The notes: a model not told the origin generated them from the letters alone. A stretch of DNA of 64,000 nt from Mucilaginibacter terrigena (GCF_004168255.1 NZ_SEWG01000009.1:62001-126000); one strand, 5' to 3'. Shown: positions 42,336 to 52,821, counted from the first letter of the stretch. Translations and numbers: made by a program.

Positions 42336-43892
42336 ATGCCATACAAAAACCGGAGATCATCGTATTCTACTTTTATATTGATCTTTGTTGCGTTAAAAAT
42401 AGTGCTTAACCTTTTTGCTATAAGCAATTTTGGTTTTCACCGCGATGAGTTGCTTCATCTGGTTTTAGGCGATCACCTGGATTGGGGATACAAGGAAGTA
42501 CCACCGTTTATAGCCCTGCTGGCAAAAATAACCCTTACTGTTTTTGGCGATTCTGTTTTTGCCGCACGCATATTCAGTACCCTTGCAAGTGGTTTTATAG
42601 TTTGGCTTACCGGGCAAATTACCGCCGAATTGGGCGGCCGCAGGTTTGCCATTACCCTTGCCTGCTTAGCGTTGATATTTTCCCCGGCATTTGCCGCCAG
42701 TGGCTACCTTTTTCAACCCGTGGTGTTCGATCAGCTTTGGTGGGTGGTTACCGTATGGCTTTTTGTAAAGTACTTAAATACTGCCGATGTAAAATATTTA
42801 TACTGGCTTGGCGGCGCGGTAGGCTTAGGTTTGCTAACCAAGTACACCATGGCTTTTTTTACAGCATCGCTTATTGTAGGTATCCTTATCAGCCGCGAGC
42901 GTAAGCTGTTGTTCAATAAACATGTGCTTTACTCGGCCCTGGTTGCCATAATTATATTTTTGCCCAATATTATCTGGCAGTTTGCGCACCATTTGCCGGT
43001 GATACACCACATGCAGGAGCTTAAGGCTACCCAGCTGGACCACGTAAAACCAATGGATTTTGTAATGCAGCAGCTATTGGTAAATGGCACATCGGTTTTC
43101 ATTTGGCTTGTTGGGTTTATCAGCCTGCTGTTTTCTTTCAGGTTGCGCCGGTTCAGGTTTATGGCTATTGCTTATATTTTGATCTTCCTGTTTTTGCTGC
43201 AAATGAATGGTAAAAGCTATTATATATTTGGCGCATACCCCATGCTGTTTGCCGCCGGCGGTTTTGCACTCGAACGGATCCTGAACCGCAAGGCCTACAT
43301 TTTACGCACGGTAACCACATTAGTATTTATTTTACCAAATGTGTTGATATTGCCTATTGTATTGCCTCTGCTATCATTAAATACAACCGCGGCATTCATC
43401 AAACGCGAAACCAAGCGTTATCCTTTTATGAAATTTATAGTTACCTGGGAGGATCAAAAACAACACCCTTTAACACAGGATTATGCCGATATGCTGGGCT
43501 GGGACGAGATGGCAAAAAAAGTAGCCGACACCTACCATTCCCTTACCCCCGGGCAGCAAAAAAACACACAGATATTTGCCGATAATTATGGCCAGGCAGG
43601 CGCAATACACCACTATCGTCATCAATACAACCTGCCCGAAGTAACATCACTCAACAGCAGTTTCCAACTTTGGGCTGCAGATAGTTTGAGCGCACATTAT
43701 ATTATTTATGTAGATGATGACGATAATGTGGAGCGCAGGTTAAGCCCGCTTGTAGAGAGCTACCGCGAAACAGGGCGGGTACTAAACCCACTGGCCCGCG
43801 AACATAACTCGAGGATCTACCTTATCACCAACCCATCGCCTAAGCTAAACGAAGTTTATAAAGCCGAACTGGCTAAAAAAAGATTGCAATAA
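42336..43892 (+). CDS. GT39/ArnT-like glycosyltransferase
   Basis: The 518-residue protein has about eleven membrane segments followed by a soluble C-terminal domain. The first loop has the acidic FGFHRDELLHLVLGDHLDWG, with the Asp-Glu pair expected in GT-C enzymes such as ArnT and PMT. GLGLLTKYTMAFF is a conserved helix region. It probably uses polyprenyl-phosphate sugars to modify a periplasmic acceptor. I start at ATG 42336, because an earlier frame opening would run through murA's end and the repeat. Confidence 0.8.
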   Translation: MPYKNRRSSYSTFILIFVALKIVLNLFAISNFGFHRDELLHLVLGDHLDWGYKEVPPFIALLAKITLTVFGDSVFAARIFSTLASGFIVWLTGQITAELGGRRFAITLACLALIFSPAFAASGYLFQPVVFDQLWWVVTVWLFVKYLNTADVKYLYWLGGAVGLGLLTKYTMAFFTASLIVGILISRERKLLFNKHVLYSALVAIIIFLPNIIWQFAHHLPVIHHMQELKATQLDHVKPMDFVMQQLLVNGTSVFIWLVGFISLLFSFRLRRFRFMAIAYILIFLFLLQMNGKSYYIFGAYPMLFAAGGFALERILNRKAYILRTVTTLVFILPNVLILPIVLPLLSLNTTAAFIKRETKRYPFMKFIVTWEDQKQHPLTQDYADMLGWDEMAKKVADTYHSLTPGQQKNTQIFADNYGQAGAIHHYRHQYNLPEVTSLNSSFQLWAADSLSAHYIIYVDDDDNVERRLSPLVESYRETGRVLNPLAREHNSRIYLITNPSPKLNEVYKAELAKKRLQ

Positions 43893-44263
43893 TGCGCGGA
43901 GTAAAAACCATCCTGTTCCTTACCATATCAAACATGTTTATGACGTTTGCCTGGTACGGGCACCTTAAATTTAAAGAGTACGAATGGGGCAAAAACCTGG
44001 GGCTTATATCCATCATATTTATCAGTTGGGGGCTGGCGTTTTTCGAATACCTTTTCCAGGTACCGGCCAACCGGGCAGGTTTTAAGGCCGATGGCGGGCC
44101 GTTTACGCTTGTTCAGTTAAAAACCATACAGGAGGCTATTACACTTACAATGTTTATGGTATTCACCATTGTATTCTTCAAAACCGAAAAGCTTGGCTGG
44201 AACCACCTGGTGGGTTTCGCGCTGATCGTATTGGCGGTGTTTGTGATATTTAAGAAATGGTAA
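43892..44263 (+). CDS. DUF486 membrane protein (DMT-like)
   Basis: The 123-residue protein has four membrane segments and matches DUF486: FAWYGHLKFKEYEW near the start, AFFEYLFQVPANRAG in the middle and LKTIQEAITL before the third helix. DUF486 is related to the drug/metabolite transporter fold, but no substrate is known. Its ATG overlaps the last base of the glycosyltransferase stop (TAATG), so the two are coupled. Confidence 0.85.
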   Translation: MRGVKTILFLTISNMFMTFAWYGHLKFKEYEWGKNLGLISIIFISWGLAFFEYLFQVPANRAGFKADGGPFTLVQLKTIQEAITLTMFMVFTIVFFKTEKLGWNHLVGFALIVLAVFVIFKKW

Positions 44264-44270
44264 GTTTCAT

Positions 44271-44369
44271 TTGTCATGCTGAACGATAGTGAAGCATCTA
44301 ATCGCCGACATACATTTAGGCGATTGCACAGTTCACAAATAGATCCTTCTCTCACGCTCAGGATGACAA
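44271..44369. repeat. Palindromic repeat, GTCATGCTGAACG family, copy 1
   Basis: TTGTCATGCTGAACGATAGT... (44271-44299) is answered by ...CACGCTCAGGATGACAA (44341-44369) with some mismatches. It lies between two convergent genes. A second copy is at 59330-59681. Confidence 0.85.
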
Positions 44370-44381
44370 ACTTGATATAAC

Positions 44382-44410
44382 AAAAAGAGATGCGATGTAT
44401 CGCGTCTCTT
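44382..44410 (-). terminator. Terminator of the cystathionine beta-synthase gene
   Basis: On the minus strand AAGAGACGCGAT and its partner CGCATCTCTT form a stem followed by TTTTG. It begins 42 bp after the stop codon. Confidence 0.75.
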
Positions 44411-44452
44411 GAACAAAAACCTTTCAGCTTTTACCTTTATCCTTTCACCCTA

Positions 44453-45814
44453 TTAAGCCGATATCGCGTTAATGATATCGTATTGCGTTATAATTTCTAT
44501 CCTGCCGTTATCATCTTCAACCAATACAGCAATGTTATCCTTGTTGATCATGCCCGAGATCTTATCGATAGAGGTATTCAGGTCGACAAAGGGGAAAGGC
44601 GCGGTTGATATGCTTTTAACCGGCTGCGATTTAATGCCCGGGTTTTCCATTAGCGAACCAAGGATATCACTTTCGGTTATTTTGCCAATTACCATGCCTT
44701 TTTGGGTTACGGGTATCTGGCTTATGTTGAGCGATTTAATGGTGTTTATTGCCTCCAGAACGGTTTTTTCGCAGTCGATGGTAACAATCTCCTGGTTTTC
44801 CTTTTTGCTGATGATATGGCGCGCGGTAAGTTTTTCTTCTTTAATAAAACCACGGTCGCGCAGCCAGTCGTCGTTATACATTTTGCCCAGGTAACGGGTA
44901 CCGTGGTCGGGGAATATGATCACCACTACATCGCCAGCTTTAAACCTGTCTTTCATCTGCAGCAAACCTGCCACGGCAGACCCTGTTGAGTTACCGGCAA
45001 AGATCCCCTCCTTACGGGCAACCTCGCGTGTCATTAAAGCGGCATCCTTATCGGTTACTTTTTCAAAGTGGTCTATCAGGCTAAAATCAACGTTCTGCGG
45101 TAAAAAATCTTCACCAATACCTTCGGTGATGTACGGGTAGATCTCGTTCTTATCAAAGTCGCCCGTTTCCTTGTATTTTTTAAATACCGAGCCGTAAGTA
45201 TCTATACCCAATACCTGTATGGCCGGGTTCTTTTCTTTTAAATAACGGGCTGTGCCCGATATGGTACCGCCGGTGCCCACCCCTACTATTATATGTGTAA
45301 CTTTGCCTTCGGTTTGCTCCCAAATTTCGGGGCCGGTTTGCTCGTAGTGCGCCTGCGAGTTGCTCAGGTTATCGTACTGGTTTGGTTTCCACGAATTGGG
45401 CACCTCGCGCTCCAAACGCGACGATACCGAGTAATACGACCGCGGGTCTTCGGGCTCTACATTGGTTGGGCAAACAATTACCTCGGCGCCAAAGGCGCGC
45501 AAGGCATCAAACTTTTCCTTCGATTGCTTATCGGTACTGGTAAAAATACATTTGTAGCCCTTTATAACCGCTGCAATGGCCAGCCCCATACCGGTATTAC
45601 CCGATGTACCTTCAATGATGGTGCCGCCCGGTTTAAGCTTACCGCTTTTCTCAGCATCTTCTATCATTTTTAAGGCCATGCGGTCCTTAATAGAGTTGCC
45701 GGGGTTGGTGGTTTCTATTTTAGCCAAAACCGTTGCCGGGATATCTTTTACTACTTTATTCAGTTTTACCAGGGGCGTATGGCCTATGGTTTCCAGTATA
45801 TTATTGTACCACAT
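44453..45814 (-). CDS. Cystathionine beta-synthase with C-terminal CBS domain pair
   Basis: The 453-residue PLP enzyme has a fold-type II catalytic domain (to about 325): IGHTPLVKL, Schiff-base Lys43 in NPGNSIKDRMA, EGTSGNTGMGLA and GVGTGGTISG. Two CBS motifs follow (about 335-453), as in eukaryotic-type CBS enzymes. It condenses serine or an activated serine with homocysteine; a cysteine synthase role cannot be excluded. The tandem CBS domains suggest control by adenosyl ligands. No heme-binding N-terminus is present. Confidence 0.9.
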   Translation of the reverse strand: MWYNNILETIGHTPLVKLNKVVKDIPATVLAKIETTNPGNSIKDRMALKMIEDAEKSGKLKPGGTIIEGTSGNTGMGLAIAAVIKGYKCIFTSTDKQSKEKFDALRAFGAEVIVCPTNVEPEDPRSYYSVSSRLEREVPNSWKPNQYDNLSNSQAHYEQTGPEIWEQTEGKVTHIIVGVGTGGTISGTARYLKEKNPAIQVLGIDTYGSVFKKYKETGDFDKNEIYPYITEGIGEDFLPQNVDFSLIDHFEKVTDKDAALMTREVARKEGIFAGNSTGSAVAGLLQMKDRFKAGDVVVIIFPDHGTRYLGKMYNDDWLRDRGFIKEEKLTARHIISKKENQEIVTIDCEKTVLEAINTIKSLNISQIPVTQKGMVIGKITESDILGSLMENPGIKSQPVKSISTAPFPFVDLNTSIDKISGMINKDNIAVLVEDDNGRIEIITQYDIINAISA

Positions 45815-45848
45815 ATTGTATAAGCTACCTGTCCCTGTGGGCAGTGTT

Positions 45849-45856
45849 CAAAATTA
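45849..45856 (-). promoter_or_regulatory. Bacteroidota -7-like box for cystathionine beta-synthase
   Basis: On the minus strand TAATTTTG matches TAnnTTTG, about 35 bp before the ATG. No upstream TTTG box is apparent. Confidence 0.35.
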
Positions 45857-45966
45857 GCTTTCTTAAATGATATTTTTTTATGGAATAGTAAATAGAAATG
45901 CATCGTGTGTAATATAACCCAATACTATATATTTAAAACCGACAGCAAAACCCAAACCTGTTACAC

Positions 45967-48900
45967 ATGGCATCACTATTAAAAAAACTGTTACCGCTTT
46001 TATTACTGTTAACTTTTTGCCCCTCCCTGCTATTTGCGCAAAGGCCGCTTACCAAAAGCAGGCAAAGCAGTTTTTACACTTATATATACAAGTTAAATGC
46101 TGCCGATGTATCAGCATTCTACAAAACGTCGAAAAACAAACCCGGCGAGCAATTAATGCACACGCTTACAGATTCGTTTAAAACAGATAAGTATTGGGAG
46201 AACACCCTGCCGGCCGGTAATTATTTAAAGGTGCATGCCGAAAACAACGTGCTTAAATATACGCTGATAGAGAACCATACGGCATTTGTAAAACTATTCG
46301 GTAACAATGTTGAATACCGCTTTGCCCTTACAGATAAGCAAGGGAATTATCTTACTAAGGCCACTGCCCTGTTAAACGGCAAACAGGTTATGTACGATGA
46401 TAAAAGCGGCACCTGGCACTTTAAACCCTCAAAAGACACAAGCGTGCTACAGATAGATTACGCCGGGGTGAGCAACTTTTACAGTATCATCAGGTATAAG
46501 TACAAACCCTATAGTTATAAAGGGGTATCCGCTAACTGGTTTAGCAGGTTATGGCGAAGTGTGAAAAACATTTTTCATACTCCCGTAAATAAATATGCAC
46601 CCAGCCCTTACACCGGCTTTATGGTTTTTAATAAGCCAATGTACAAACCGCGTGATACAGTTAAGTTTAAAGCCTTTGCTTTATACGAAGGGTCAAAGCG
46701 GCCGGTTAAATATAAAAACTTAATTGTTAAACTGGTTGAAGATGGCGATGAAGATGCCAAAACAATAGGTACCGTTAACAGCTACCGCGATGGCGGTTTT
46801 GAATACAGCTTTGTACTGGCCGACAGCCTCGACCTTTCATTGGATGAAAATTATCGTGTAAAACTGATGATACCTAATAGCAAGCCTAAGAACAGTGCAG
46901 ATAATGATGATGAGGACGATGAAGATACCGACGAAAAAACAGACAAAGTAAATACCATAATCAGTGGCACTTTTAAATATGAAGAATATGAACTAAAGGG
47001 GATAAAGTTTAACACCCGTTTAGATAAGGAAGAAAACAGGCCGGGGAACCCAATGTCGGTATATTTAAAGGCCACCGACCAAAATGACCTGCCCGTAGCC
47101 GATGGCCGCGTTACCCTGACAATAATCGGCGACAAGCTGATGTCTTTTACAAACAGTCAACTGTTTGTACCCGATACTTTATGGGTGCATAAACTCACGC
47201 TTGACCCGGTGGGCGAAACCAAGGTTGTTATCCCCGATTCCATTTTCCCAAAGGCAGATATCGGCTACTCGGTACACGCCGCATTTTTAAACGCCGATAA
47301 CGAATTGCAGGAGGACGAGAAACAGGCTTCCTTTAAATATCAGCGGTTTAACCTTAATACAAAAGTGGTTGGCGACAGCCTCAAAATAGATTACGAGGAA
47401 TATGGCAGGCAAATTAAAGGCATGGCTTTGGTAAGCGCGCTTAATGCTGACGACGACACCTTATCAGCAACAAGGCTGATGCTGCCGGGCCTCGTAAAAA
47501 TAAATCCTAACGCCGATAACTATGCTATTGAAACCGATAGCCTTGAAAAAACCCTTGAAGTTAGCCAGTTCGAAGCTTCGGTTGCCATATCCGGAGAGCG
47601 CACAGCAGATTCAGTTTTTATTAATATTGATAACCCGCGCAACCTGCCGCTTTATTACAGCGTATATGCCGGCGGTAAGTTAATAGACGCCGGGCAGGGC
47701 AAAAGTATAAACTACAAACAGGCATATAGCAAACATAAGATCATACAATTTATAGTAAATTATGTGTGGGCAGGCAAGGCACAGCAGCGGCAAAATTCGT
47801 TCGCGTATAATAAGGATGCCCTTAACATAGCTGTAAAACAACCGTTATCTGTGTATCCCGGCCAAAAAGCTACTACGGATATTGTAGTTACAGATGCTAC
47901 CGGCAAACCCGTGGCAAATGCAGATATAACCGCCTGGGCGCTTACACGCAAGTTTACAGATTATAGCGTGCCGTTTGTACCCTACCTGGGTAAAAGTTAC
48001 CCTGCGGTAAAAAGGGGGGTTGGTACTATAAACCTTTTGGAAAAGGAAATAAAGGGCGCCTTCAAACTCGACTGGCTGCGCCAAAGCCGCCGGCTGGGGC
48101 TGGATAGTATCGAATACTACAGATTTACACATCCATCAAACATTTACCGTATTGAAGAGCCAGGCATAGATACCATAACACAGGTAGCCCCTTTTGTGGC
48201 GCTAAAAGGAGACCTGCTGCCCGTACACGTTTTGTATATCGACGAAAGGCCCGTTTACTTTAGCCAGGCACAGCAACTGCAGCCTTACAGCTTTAAAGTA
48301 TCGCCCGGCTTGCATTCGCTCAGGTTTCGTACCGCTAATTTAAATGTGCGTTTGGATAGTATTAAAGTTGAGCCATCAAAAAAACTCATCCTTAGCATCA
48401 ATGCTGATGCATACGCTTCAACCAAAATGCCCGACACTTTAAATACTTACGAGGCCGACCTGCTGAATAAATACATGGTTACCATCGTTAACAATTTTGA
48501 AGGCAAGAGATCGGTACTAACAGAGGAAGACCGAGTTTTCCTTTTAAACGCTTCGGGTGCTGCCGGTTCAAACGTACTTGCCGGGCCGCTGGCAAATAAT
48601 TACGCTTTTTACGAGCACCAGGGCCAAAAGCCACAACCCTTTTTGGCCGAGCCGGGGTATTCCTACTTGTTTGAACCGGGCTTTTTAAAGCAGAAAAGCA
48701 TTTTGGGCGCTTACCCTTTTTCTAAAAAGCTTTTGGCGGCAACAGGCGCAACCAACCACATACAATATGTTTTAACAAACAAAGGGGCCGATAGCCTCTG
48801 GCAAAATTACCTTGATGAGCGCAGCCACAACCGATGGCTATTTAATAACCCGGCTATTACTGAAAATGAAACGGGTGTTTTGGTAATTGAGCAACACCAG

Positions 48901-51816
48901 GAAACAAATCAGCAAGCATCGTTTATTAAAAACATCATTATTTATAAGCCTGATGAAGCTGATTTTATGCGGGTTTTCCCCGGCAACGTAACTGACTTTG
49001 GCCGGCTGGCGGCTGGCGCATACAAAATATTTTTTCTTTTAAAAGATGATAATTATGATGTAAAGGATAATGTAAAAATTAAACCGAATGGCACTAACTA
49101 TTATACGTTTGATATTTTGCCCGTGAACTGCAAAGATTCGGTGAGTATGCGTATCAGCAATGTTATCAGCAACAGGTATGATAATATTTACCGTAACGAT
49201 GATAACCAGATAATGAACGATGCTTTAAAATTAAAAGAAGCGTTTAACGAAAAATACCTTACACCCAATTTTACCGGTTTGATGAGTGGCCAGGTTACCG
49301 CCGCTGATGACAAGTTACCCTTGCCGGGGGTAGCGGTAAAAGTAAAAGGTACATCAATGGGTACCCAAACAGATATAAACGGCAGGTTTAAACTTAGTGT
49401 ACCTGCTAAGGGTAAATTGCTTTTCAATTTTATTGGATATTATCCCAAAGAGGTTAATATAGAACAGGGCAAGGCTATCCATATTAAGCTTGATGTTGTT
49501 TCCCAATCATTAAGCGAAGTGGTAGTGATTGGATATGGCTCCCAAAGGAAAAAATATATAACCGGGTCAGTAAGTACTGTTTATTCAGAGGGGTTGTTAA
49601 TGGGGCGCGCAGCCGGCGTTACCATTACAGAAGGAGCACCCGGCGCGGGGCCTACGATAATGATAAGGGGAATTTCAAGTTTAAGTACAGGTAGCAAACC
49701 ACTTTATGTGGTAGATGGCGAAGTAACGGAAGGTATTAAAAATATCAATGTGGATGATATCGCTGAGATCAGCGTTCTAAAAAATGCAGCAGGTACTGCT
49801 TTATATGGTTTAAGAGCTGCAAATGGTGTAATCATTATCACCACTAAAAGGCAAAAGACCGGGCAGGCATCAAATGCAACAATACCCGGCAGCGAACAAA
49901 CCCTGCGCAGGAACTTTAGCGATTATGCCTACTGGCAGCCAAAACTAACTACCGACGAAAACGGCAAGGCGAGTTTTACAACCGTATTCCCTGACGATAT
50001 TACCAACTGGCGCACCTTTGTTGCAGGAATAAACGGCAACAGGCAAAGCGGTTTTGCCGAAAACCAGGTAAAATCATTTAGGCCCCTGAGCGCTAACTTT
50101 ATTGCACCGCAGTTTGCCGTGGCCGGTGACGAGATGAGCCTGATAGGCAAAGTGATGAACTATAATGCCGAAACCGCCACCGTTAACCGAAGCTTTATCT
50201 ACAACGGAAAAACATTAAAGAAGGATGCCCTGCAAGTTAAAAATGCTAAAATAGATACGCTAAATATCACCGCGGCAGTGACTGACAGCCTGACGTTTGA
50301 GTACAGCATCAAGCGTGATAACGGTTATTTTGACGGCGAACGCCGCGTGGTACCCGTTTATAAACCGGGCGTAAAGGAAACTAAAGGCGTATTTGAGGCG
50401 CTGAACCGCGATACTACGGTCACCCTTAAATTCGACCCGGCTTTAGGCCCGGTTATTTTCCGTGCCGAAGCATCCATGCTACCTGCCCTGGCTGATGAAG
50501 CTATGCGCCTGCGCGAGTACAAATACCTGTGTAATGAGCAACTGGCATCAAAGTTAAAGGGCTTATTGGTTGAAAAACGCATTAAGGCACAATTTAACGA
50601 GCCTTTTAAATACGAAAAGAATATAGGAGAGATCATAAAAAAGCTACAGGAAAACCGCAAAACATCAGGCGCCTGGGGATGGTGGAAAGATAGCAGCGAG
50701 GAGCTTTGGATAAGCCTGCATGCTGTTGAAGCTTTAGTTGATGCAAAAAGCATGGGATACGACGTACTGCTTTACGCGCAAAAACTAACCGATTACCTGG
50801 TTTATCAATTAGAAAGCTACAATAGCCGGGATAAGGTAACCTGCCTGCAGATATTGTTTAAACTGAAGGCGAAGGTTGATTACCCAAAATACATTGCTGT
50901 AATAGCTACGGAACGGGCACGCAGTAAAACCCTGTCAAATTACGACCGGTTTAAACTGATGCTGTTAAAACAGGAAACAGGTGACGCAATTAATATCGAC
51001 AGCTTGTTAACCATCACCCATAAAACGCTGTTTGGTAATATTTACTGGGGCGATGATAGCTACCGTTTCTTCGATAATTCGATACAGCAGAGCATACTGG
51101 CCTACCACATCATCAAAAATGATGGCAAACACCTCGAAATTCTCGAAAAGATAAGGGGCTATTTTTTAGAACAACGCAAATTGGGCGAATGGCGCAATAC
51201 CTACGAATCGGCGTTGATATTGGAAACTATTTTGCCCGGTGTATTAAATCAGGCAAAAAAAGTATTGCCTGCCACTATAACGGTTAAGGGGAGCGACACT
51301 AAAACGATAACTAAATTCCCTTATACCGATACATTGACCGTTAACCAGCTAACCGTAAACAAAACAGGAAGCCTGCCGGTGTACATTAGCGGATACCAGC
51401 AGTTCTGGAACAGTGCGCCACAAAAAGTAAACAAAGATTTTACTGTGAATAGCTGGTTTGAAAAAAACGGCAAAAATCTTAGCCAGCTTAAAGCCGGCGA
51501 AGCCGTTTTGCTTAATGTGGAAGTTACCGCCAAGGGCGATGGCGATTACGTGATGGTTGAGGTGCCCATCCCCGCCGGATGCTCGTACCAGGAAAAAGAA
51601 CAGCAATGGGATAACAACGAAGTACACCGCGAACACTATAAAGAAAAAGTAAGCATATTTTGCAGTAAGCTAAAACAGGGAACCTATACTTTCACCATTA
51701 GTTTAATGCCGCGCTATAGTGGTAAGTACACCTTCAACCCCGCCAAAGCCGAACTGATGTACTTCCCGGTGTTTTACGGCAGGGATGGGATGAAAAATGT
51801 GGTAATTGGGAATTAG
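45967..51816 (+). CDS. Alpha-2-macroglobulin-like protein with embedded SusC-type regulatory and plug domains
   Basis: The 1949-residue exported protein has a signal peptide (cut near LLFAQ). The MG2-type domain (GFMVFNKPMYKPRDTVKF) begins near 213. The region of about 1104-1165 is a carboxypeptidase-regulatory-like domain (GQVTAADDKLPLPGVAVKV), and about 1180-1298 is a TonB-receptor plug (LSEVVVIGYGSQ, TIMIRGISSL, NGVIIITTKR), both as at the N-terminus of SusC proteins but without a barrel. A2M domains resume at about 1310 (FSDYAYWQPKL). The thioester-type motif C1522-N-E-Q lies in YKYLCNEQLASK. Bacterial A2Ms trap proteases at the envelope; the plug suggests an added docking role. It is flanked by unrelated genes. 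Confidence 0.9.
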   Translation: MASLLKKLLPLLLLLTFCPSLLFAQRPLTKSRQSSFYTYIYKLNAADVSAFYKTSKNKPGEQLMHTLTDSFKTDKYWENTLPAGNYLKVHAENNVLKYTLIENHTAFVKLFGNNVEYRFALTDKQGNYLTKATALLNGKQVMYDDKSGTWHFKPSKDTSVLQIDYAGVSNFYSIIRYKYKPYSYKGVSANWFSRLWRSVKNIFHTPVNKYAPSPYTGFMVFNKPMYKPRDTVKFKAFALYEGSKRPVKYKNLIVKLVEDGDEDAKTIGTVNSYRDGGFEYSFVLADSLDLSLDENYRVKLMIPNSKPKNSADNDDEDDEDTDEKTDKVNTIISGTFKYEEYELKGIKFNTRLDKEENRPGNPMSVYLKATDQNDLPVADGRVTLTIIGDKLMSFTNSQLFVPDTLWVHKLTLDPVGETKVVIPDSIFPKADIGYSVHAAFLNADNELQEDEKQASFKYQRFNLNTKVVGDSLKIDYEEYGRQIKGMALVSALNADDDTLSATRLMLPGLVKINPNADNYAIETDSLEKTLEVSQFEASVAISGERTADSVFINIDNPRNLPLYYSVYAGGKLIDAGQGKSINYKQAYSKHKIIQFIVNYVWAGKAQQRQNSFAYNKDALNIAVKQPLSVYPGQKATTDIVVTDATGKPVANADITAWALTRKFTDYSVPFVPYLGKSYPAVKRGVGTINLLEKEIKGAFKLDWLRQSRRLGLDSIEYYRFTHPSNIYRIEEPGIDTITQVAPFVALKGDLLPVHVLYIDERPVYFSQAQQLQPYSFKVSPGLHSLRFRTANLNVRLDSIKVEPSKKLILSINADAYASTKMPDTLNTYEADLLNKYMVTIVNNFEGKRSVLTEEDRVFLLNASGAAGSNVLAGPLANNYAFYEHQGQKPQPFLAEPGYSYLFEPGFLKQKSILGAYPFSKKLLAATGATNHIQYVLTNKGADSLWQNYLDERSHNRWLFNNPAITENETGVLVIEQHQETNQQASFIKNIIIYKPDEADFMRVFPGNVTDFGRLAAGAYKIFFLLKDDNYDVKDNVKIKPNGTNYYTFDILPVNCKDSVSMRISNVISNRYDNIYRNDDNQIMNDALKLKEAFNEKYLTPNFTGLMSGQVTAADDKLPLPGVAVKVKGTSMGTQTDINGRFKLSVPAKGKLLFNFIGYYPKEVNIEQGKAIHIKLDVVSQSLSEVVVIGYGSQRKKYITGSVSTVYSEGLLMGRAAGVTITEGAPGAGPTIMIRGISSLSTGSKPLYVVDGEVTEGIKNINVDDIAEISVLKNAAGTALYGLRAANGVIIITTKRQKTGQASNATIPGSEQTLRRNFSDYAYWQPKLTTDENGKASFTTVFPDDITNWRTFVAGINGNRQSGFAENQVKSFRPLSANFIAPQFAVAGDEMSLIGKVMNYNAETATVNRSFIYNGKTLKKDALQVKNAKIDTLNITAAVTDSLTFEYSIKRDNGYFDGERRVVPVYKPGVKETKGVFEALNRDTTVTLKFDPALGPVIFRAEASMLPALADEAMRLREYKYLCNEQLASKLKGLLVEKRIKAQFNEPFKYEKNIGEIIKKLQENRKTSGAWGWWKDSSEELWISLHAVEALVDAKSMGYDVLLYAQKLTDYLVYQLESYNSRDKVTCLQILFKLKAKVDYPKYIAVIATERARSKTLSNYDRFKLMLLKQETGDAINIDSLLTITHKTLFGNIYWGDDSYRFFDNSIQQSILAYHIIKNDGKHLEILEKIRGYFLEQRKLGEWRNTYESALILETILPGVLNQAKKVLPATITVKGSDTKTITKFPYTDTLTVNQLTVNKTGSLPVYISGYQQFWNSAPQKVNKDFTVNSWFEKNGKNLSQLKAGEAVLLNVEVTAKGDGDYVMVEVPIPAGCSYQEKEQQWDNNEVHREHYKEKVSIFCSKLKQGTYTFTISLMPRYSGKYTFNPAKAELMYFPVFYGRDGMKNVVIGN

Positions 51817-51867
51817 TGAGTGGTTGGGGGTACAATTACCAGCACTTACTACTAACCATTTATCAAC

Positions 51868-52728
51868 TTAAAACTTCAAATGCTTAACCGTTAACCCGCC
51901 GTTTATCAGTTGCTTTAACGATTCGATGCCTACGCGCAGGTGGGTTTCTACGTATTGCTCGGTAACAGCGCTATCGCTTTCGGCGGTTTTAACACCTTCG
52001 GGGATCATCGGCTGGTCTGATACCAGCAGCAGTGCACCTGTCGGGATCTTGTTGGCAAAGCCGGTGGTGAAAATGGTGGCGGTTTCCATATCAATAGCCA
52101 TGGCGCGCAGGGCTTTTAAGTACTTTTTAAAGTCCTTATCGTGCTCCCAAACGCGGCGGTTGGTGGTGTAGCAGGTACCGGTCCAGTAATCGCGCGAGTG
52201 ATCGCGGATGGTGGTTGATATTGCTTTCTGTAGCGCAAACGATGGCAATGCGGGCACTTCGGCAGGCAGGTAATCATTTGATGTACCTTCGCCCCTGATG
52301 GCGGCTATGGGCAGTATCAGGTCGCCTACGTTGTTCTTTTTTTTCAGGCCGCCGCATTTGCCTAAAAATATCACGGCTTCGGGGTGTATGGCAGTTAGCA
52401 GGTCCATTACTGTTGCCGCAACCGAACTGCCCATACCAAAATTAATAATGGTAATGCCATCCGCGGTAACGCTTTGCATGGGTTTATCCAGGCCTATAAT
52501 AGGCGCATTATCGTGCCATTGCGAAAACAGCTGCAGGTATTTAGAAAAATTTGTAAGTATTATGTATTTTCCAAAGGCATCAAGCGGCCGGCCGGTGTAA
52601 CGCGGCAGCCAGTTGGTAACAATGGCTTCTTTTGTTTTCAATCCTGATTTTACCGGCGATTGTACCTCTTTTGTCTTTTTTGCCGGGATAGTGTTATCAT
52701 CTTTTTTTACATCTAATTCTTCATTCAT
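51868..52728 (-). CDS. amn: AMP nucleosidase
   Basis: The 286-residue protein belongs to the purine nucleoside phosphorylase fold and matches the short Bacteroidota AMP nucleosidases, which split AMP into adenine and ribose 5-phosphate. Visible features are TIINFGMGSSVAATVMDLL, FLGKCGGLKKKNNVGDLILP and AIDMETATIFTTGF, the Met-Glu ribose-binding motif. The N-terminal regulatory domain of E. coli Amn is absent. A nucleoside phosphorylase of other specificity remains possible. Confidence 0.83.
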   Translation of the reverse strand: MNEELDVKKDDNTIPAKKTKEVQSPVKSGLKTKEAIVTNWLPRYTGRPLDAFGKYIILTNFSKYLQLFSQWHDNAPIIGLDKPMQSVTADGITIINFGMGSSVAATVMDLLTAIHPEAVIFLGKCGGLKKKNNVGDLILPIAAIRGEGTSNDYLPAEVPALPSFALQKAISTTIRDHSRDYWTGTCYTTNRRVWEHDKDFKKYLKALRAMAIDMETATIFTTGFANKIPTGALLLVSDQPMIPEGVKTAESDSAVTEQYVETHLRVGIESLKQLINGGLTVKHLKF

Positions 52729-52798
52729 CTTTTTTGTCCTCTTTTTTTGTGTGTATGTATCTGTTATCAGGGTTTTTCGGAAACCCTTTTATACAGCA

Positions 52799-52821
52799 AA
52801 CCCCGGCTGTTCACCAGGGTT
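52799..52821 (-). terminator. Possible terminator of clpX
   Basis: On the minus strand AACCCTGG pairs with CCGGGGTT and is followed by TTG. A second hairpin (AGGGTTT with AAACCCT) lies at 52779-52797. Neither has a long T tract. Confidence 0.45.
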
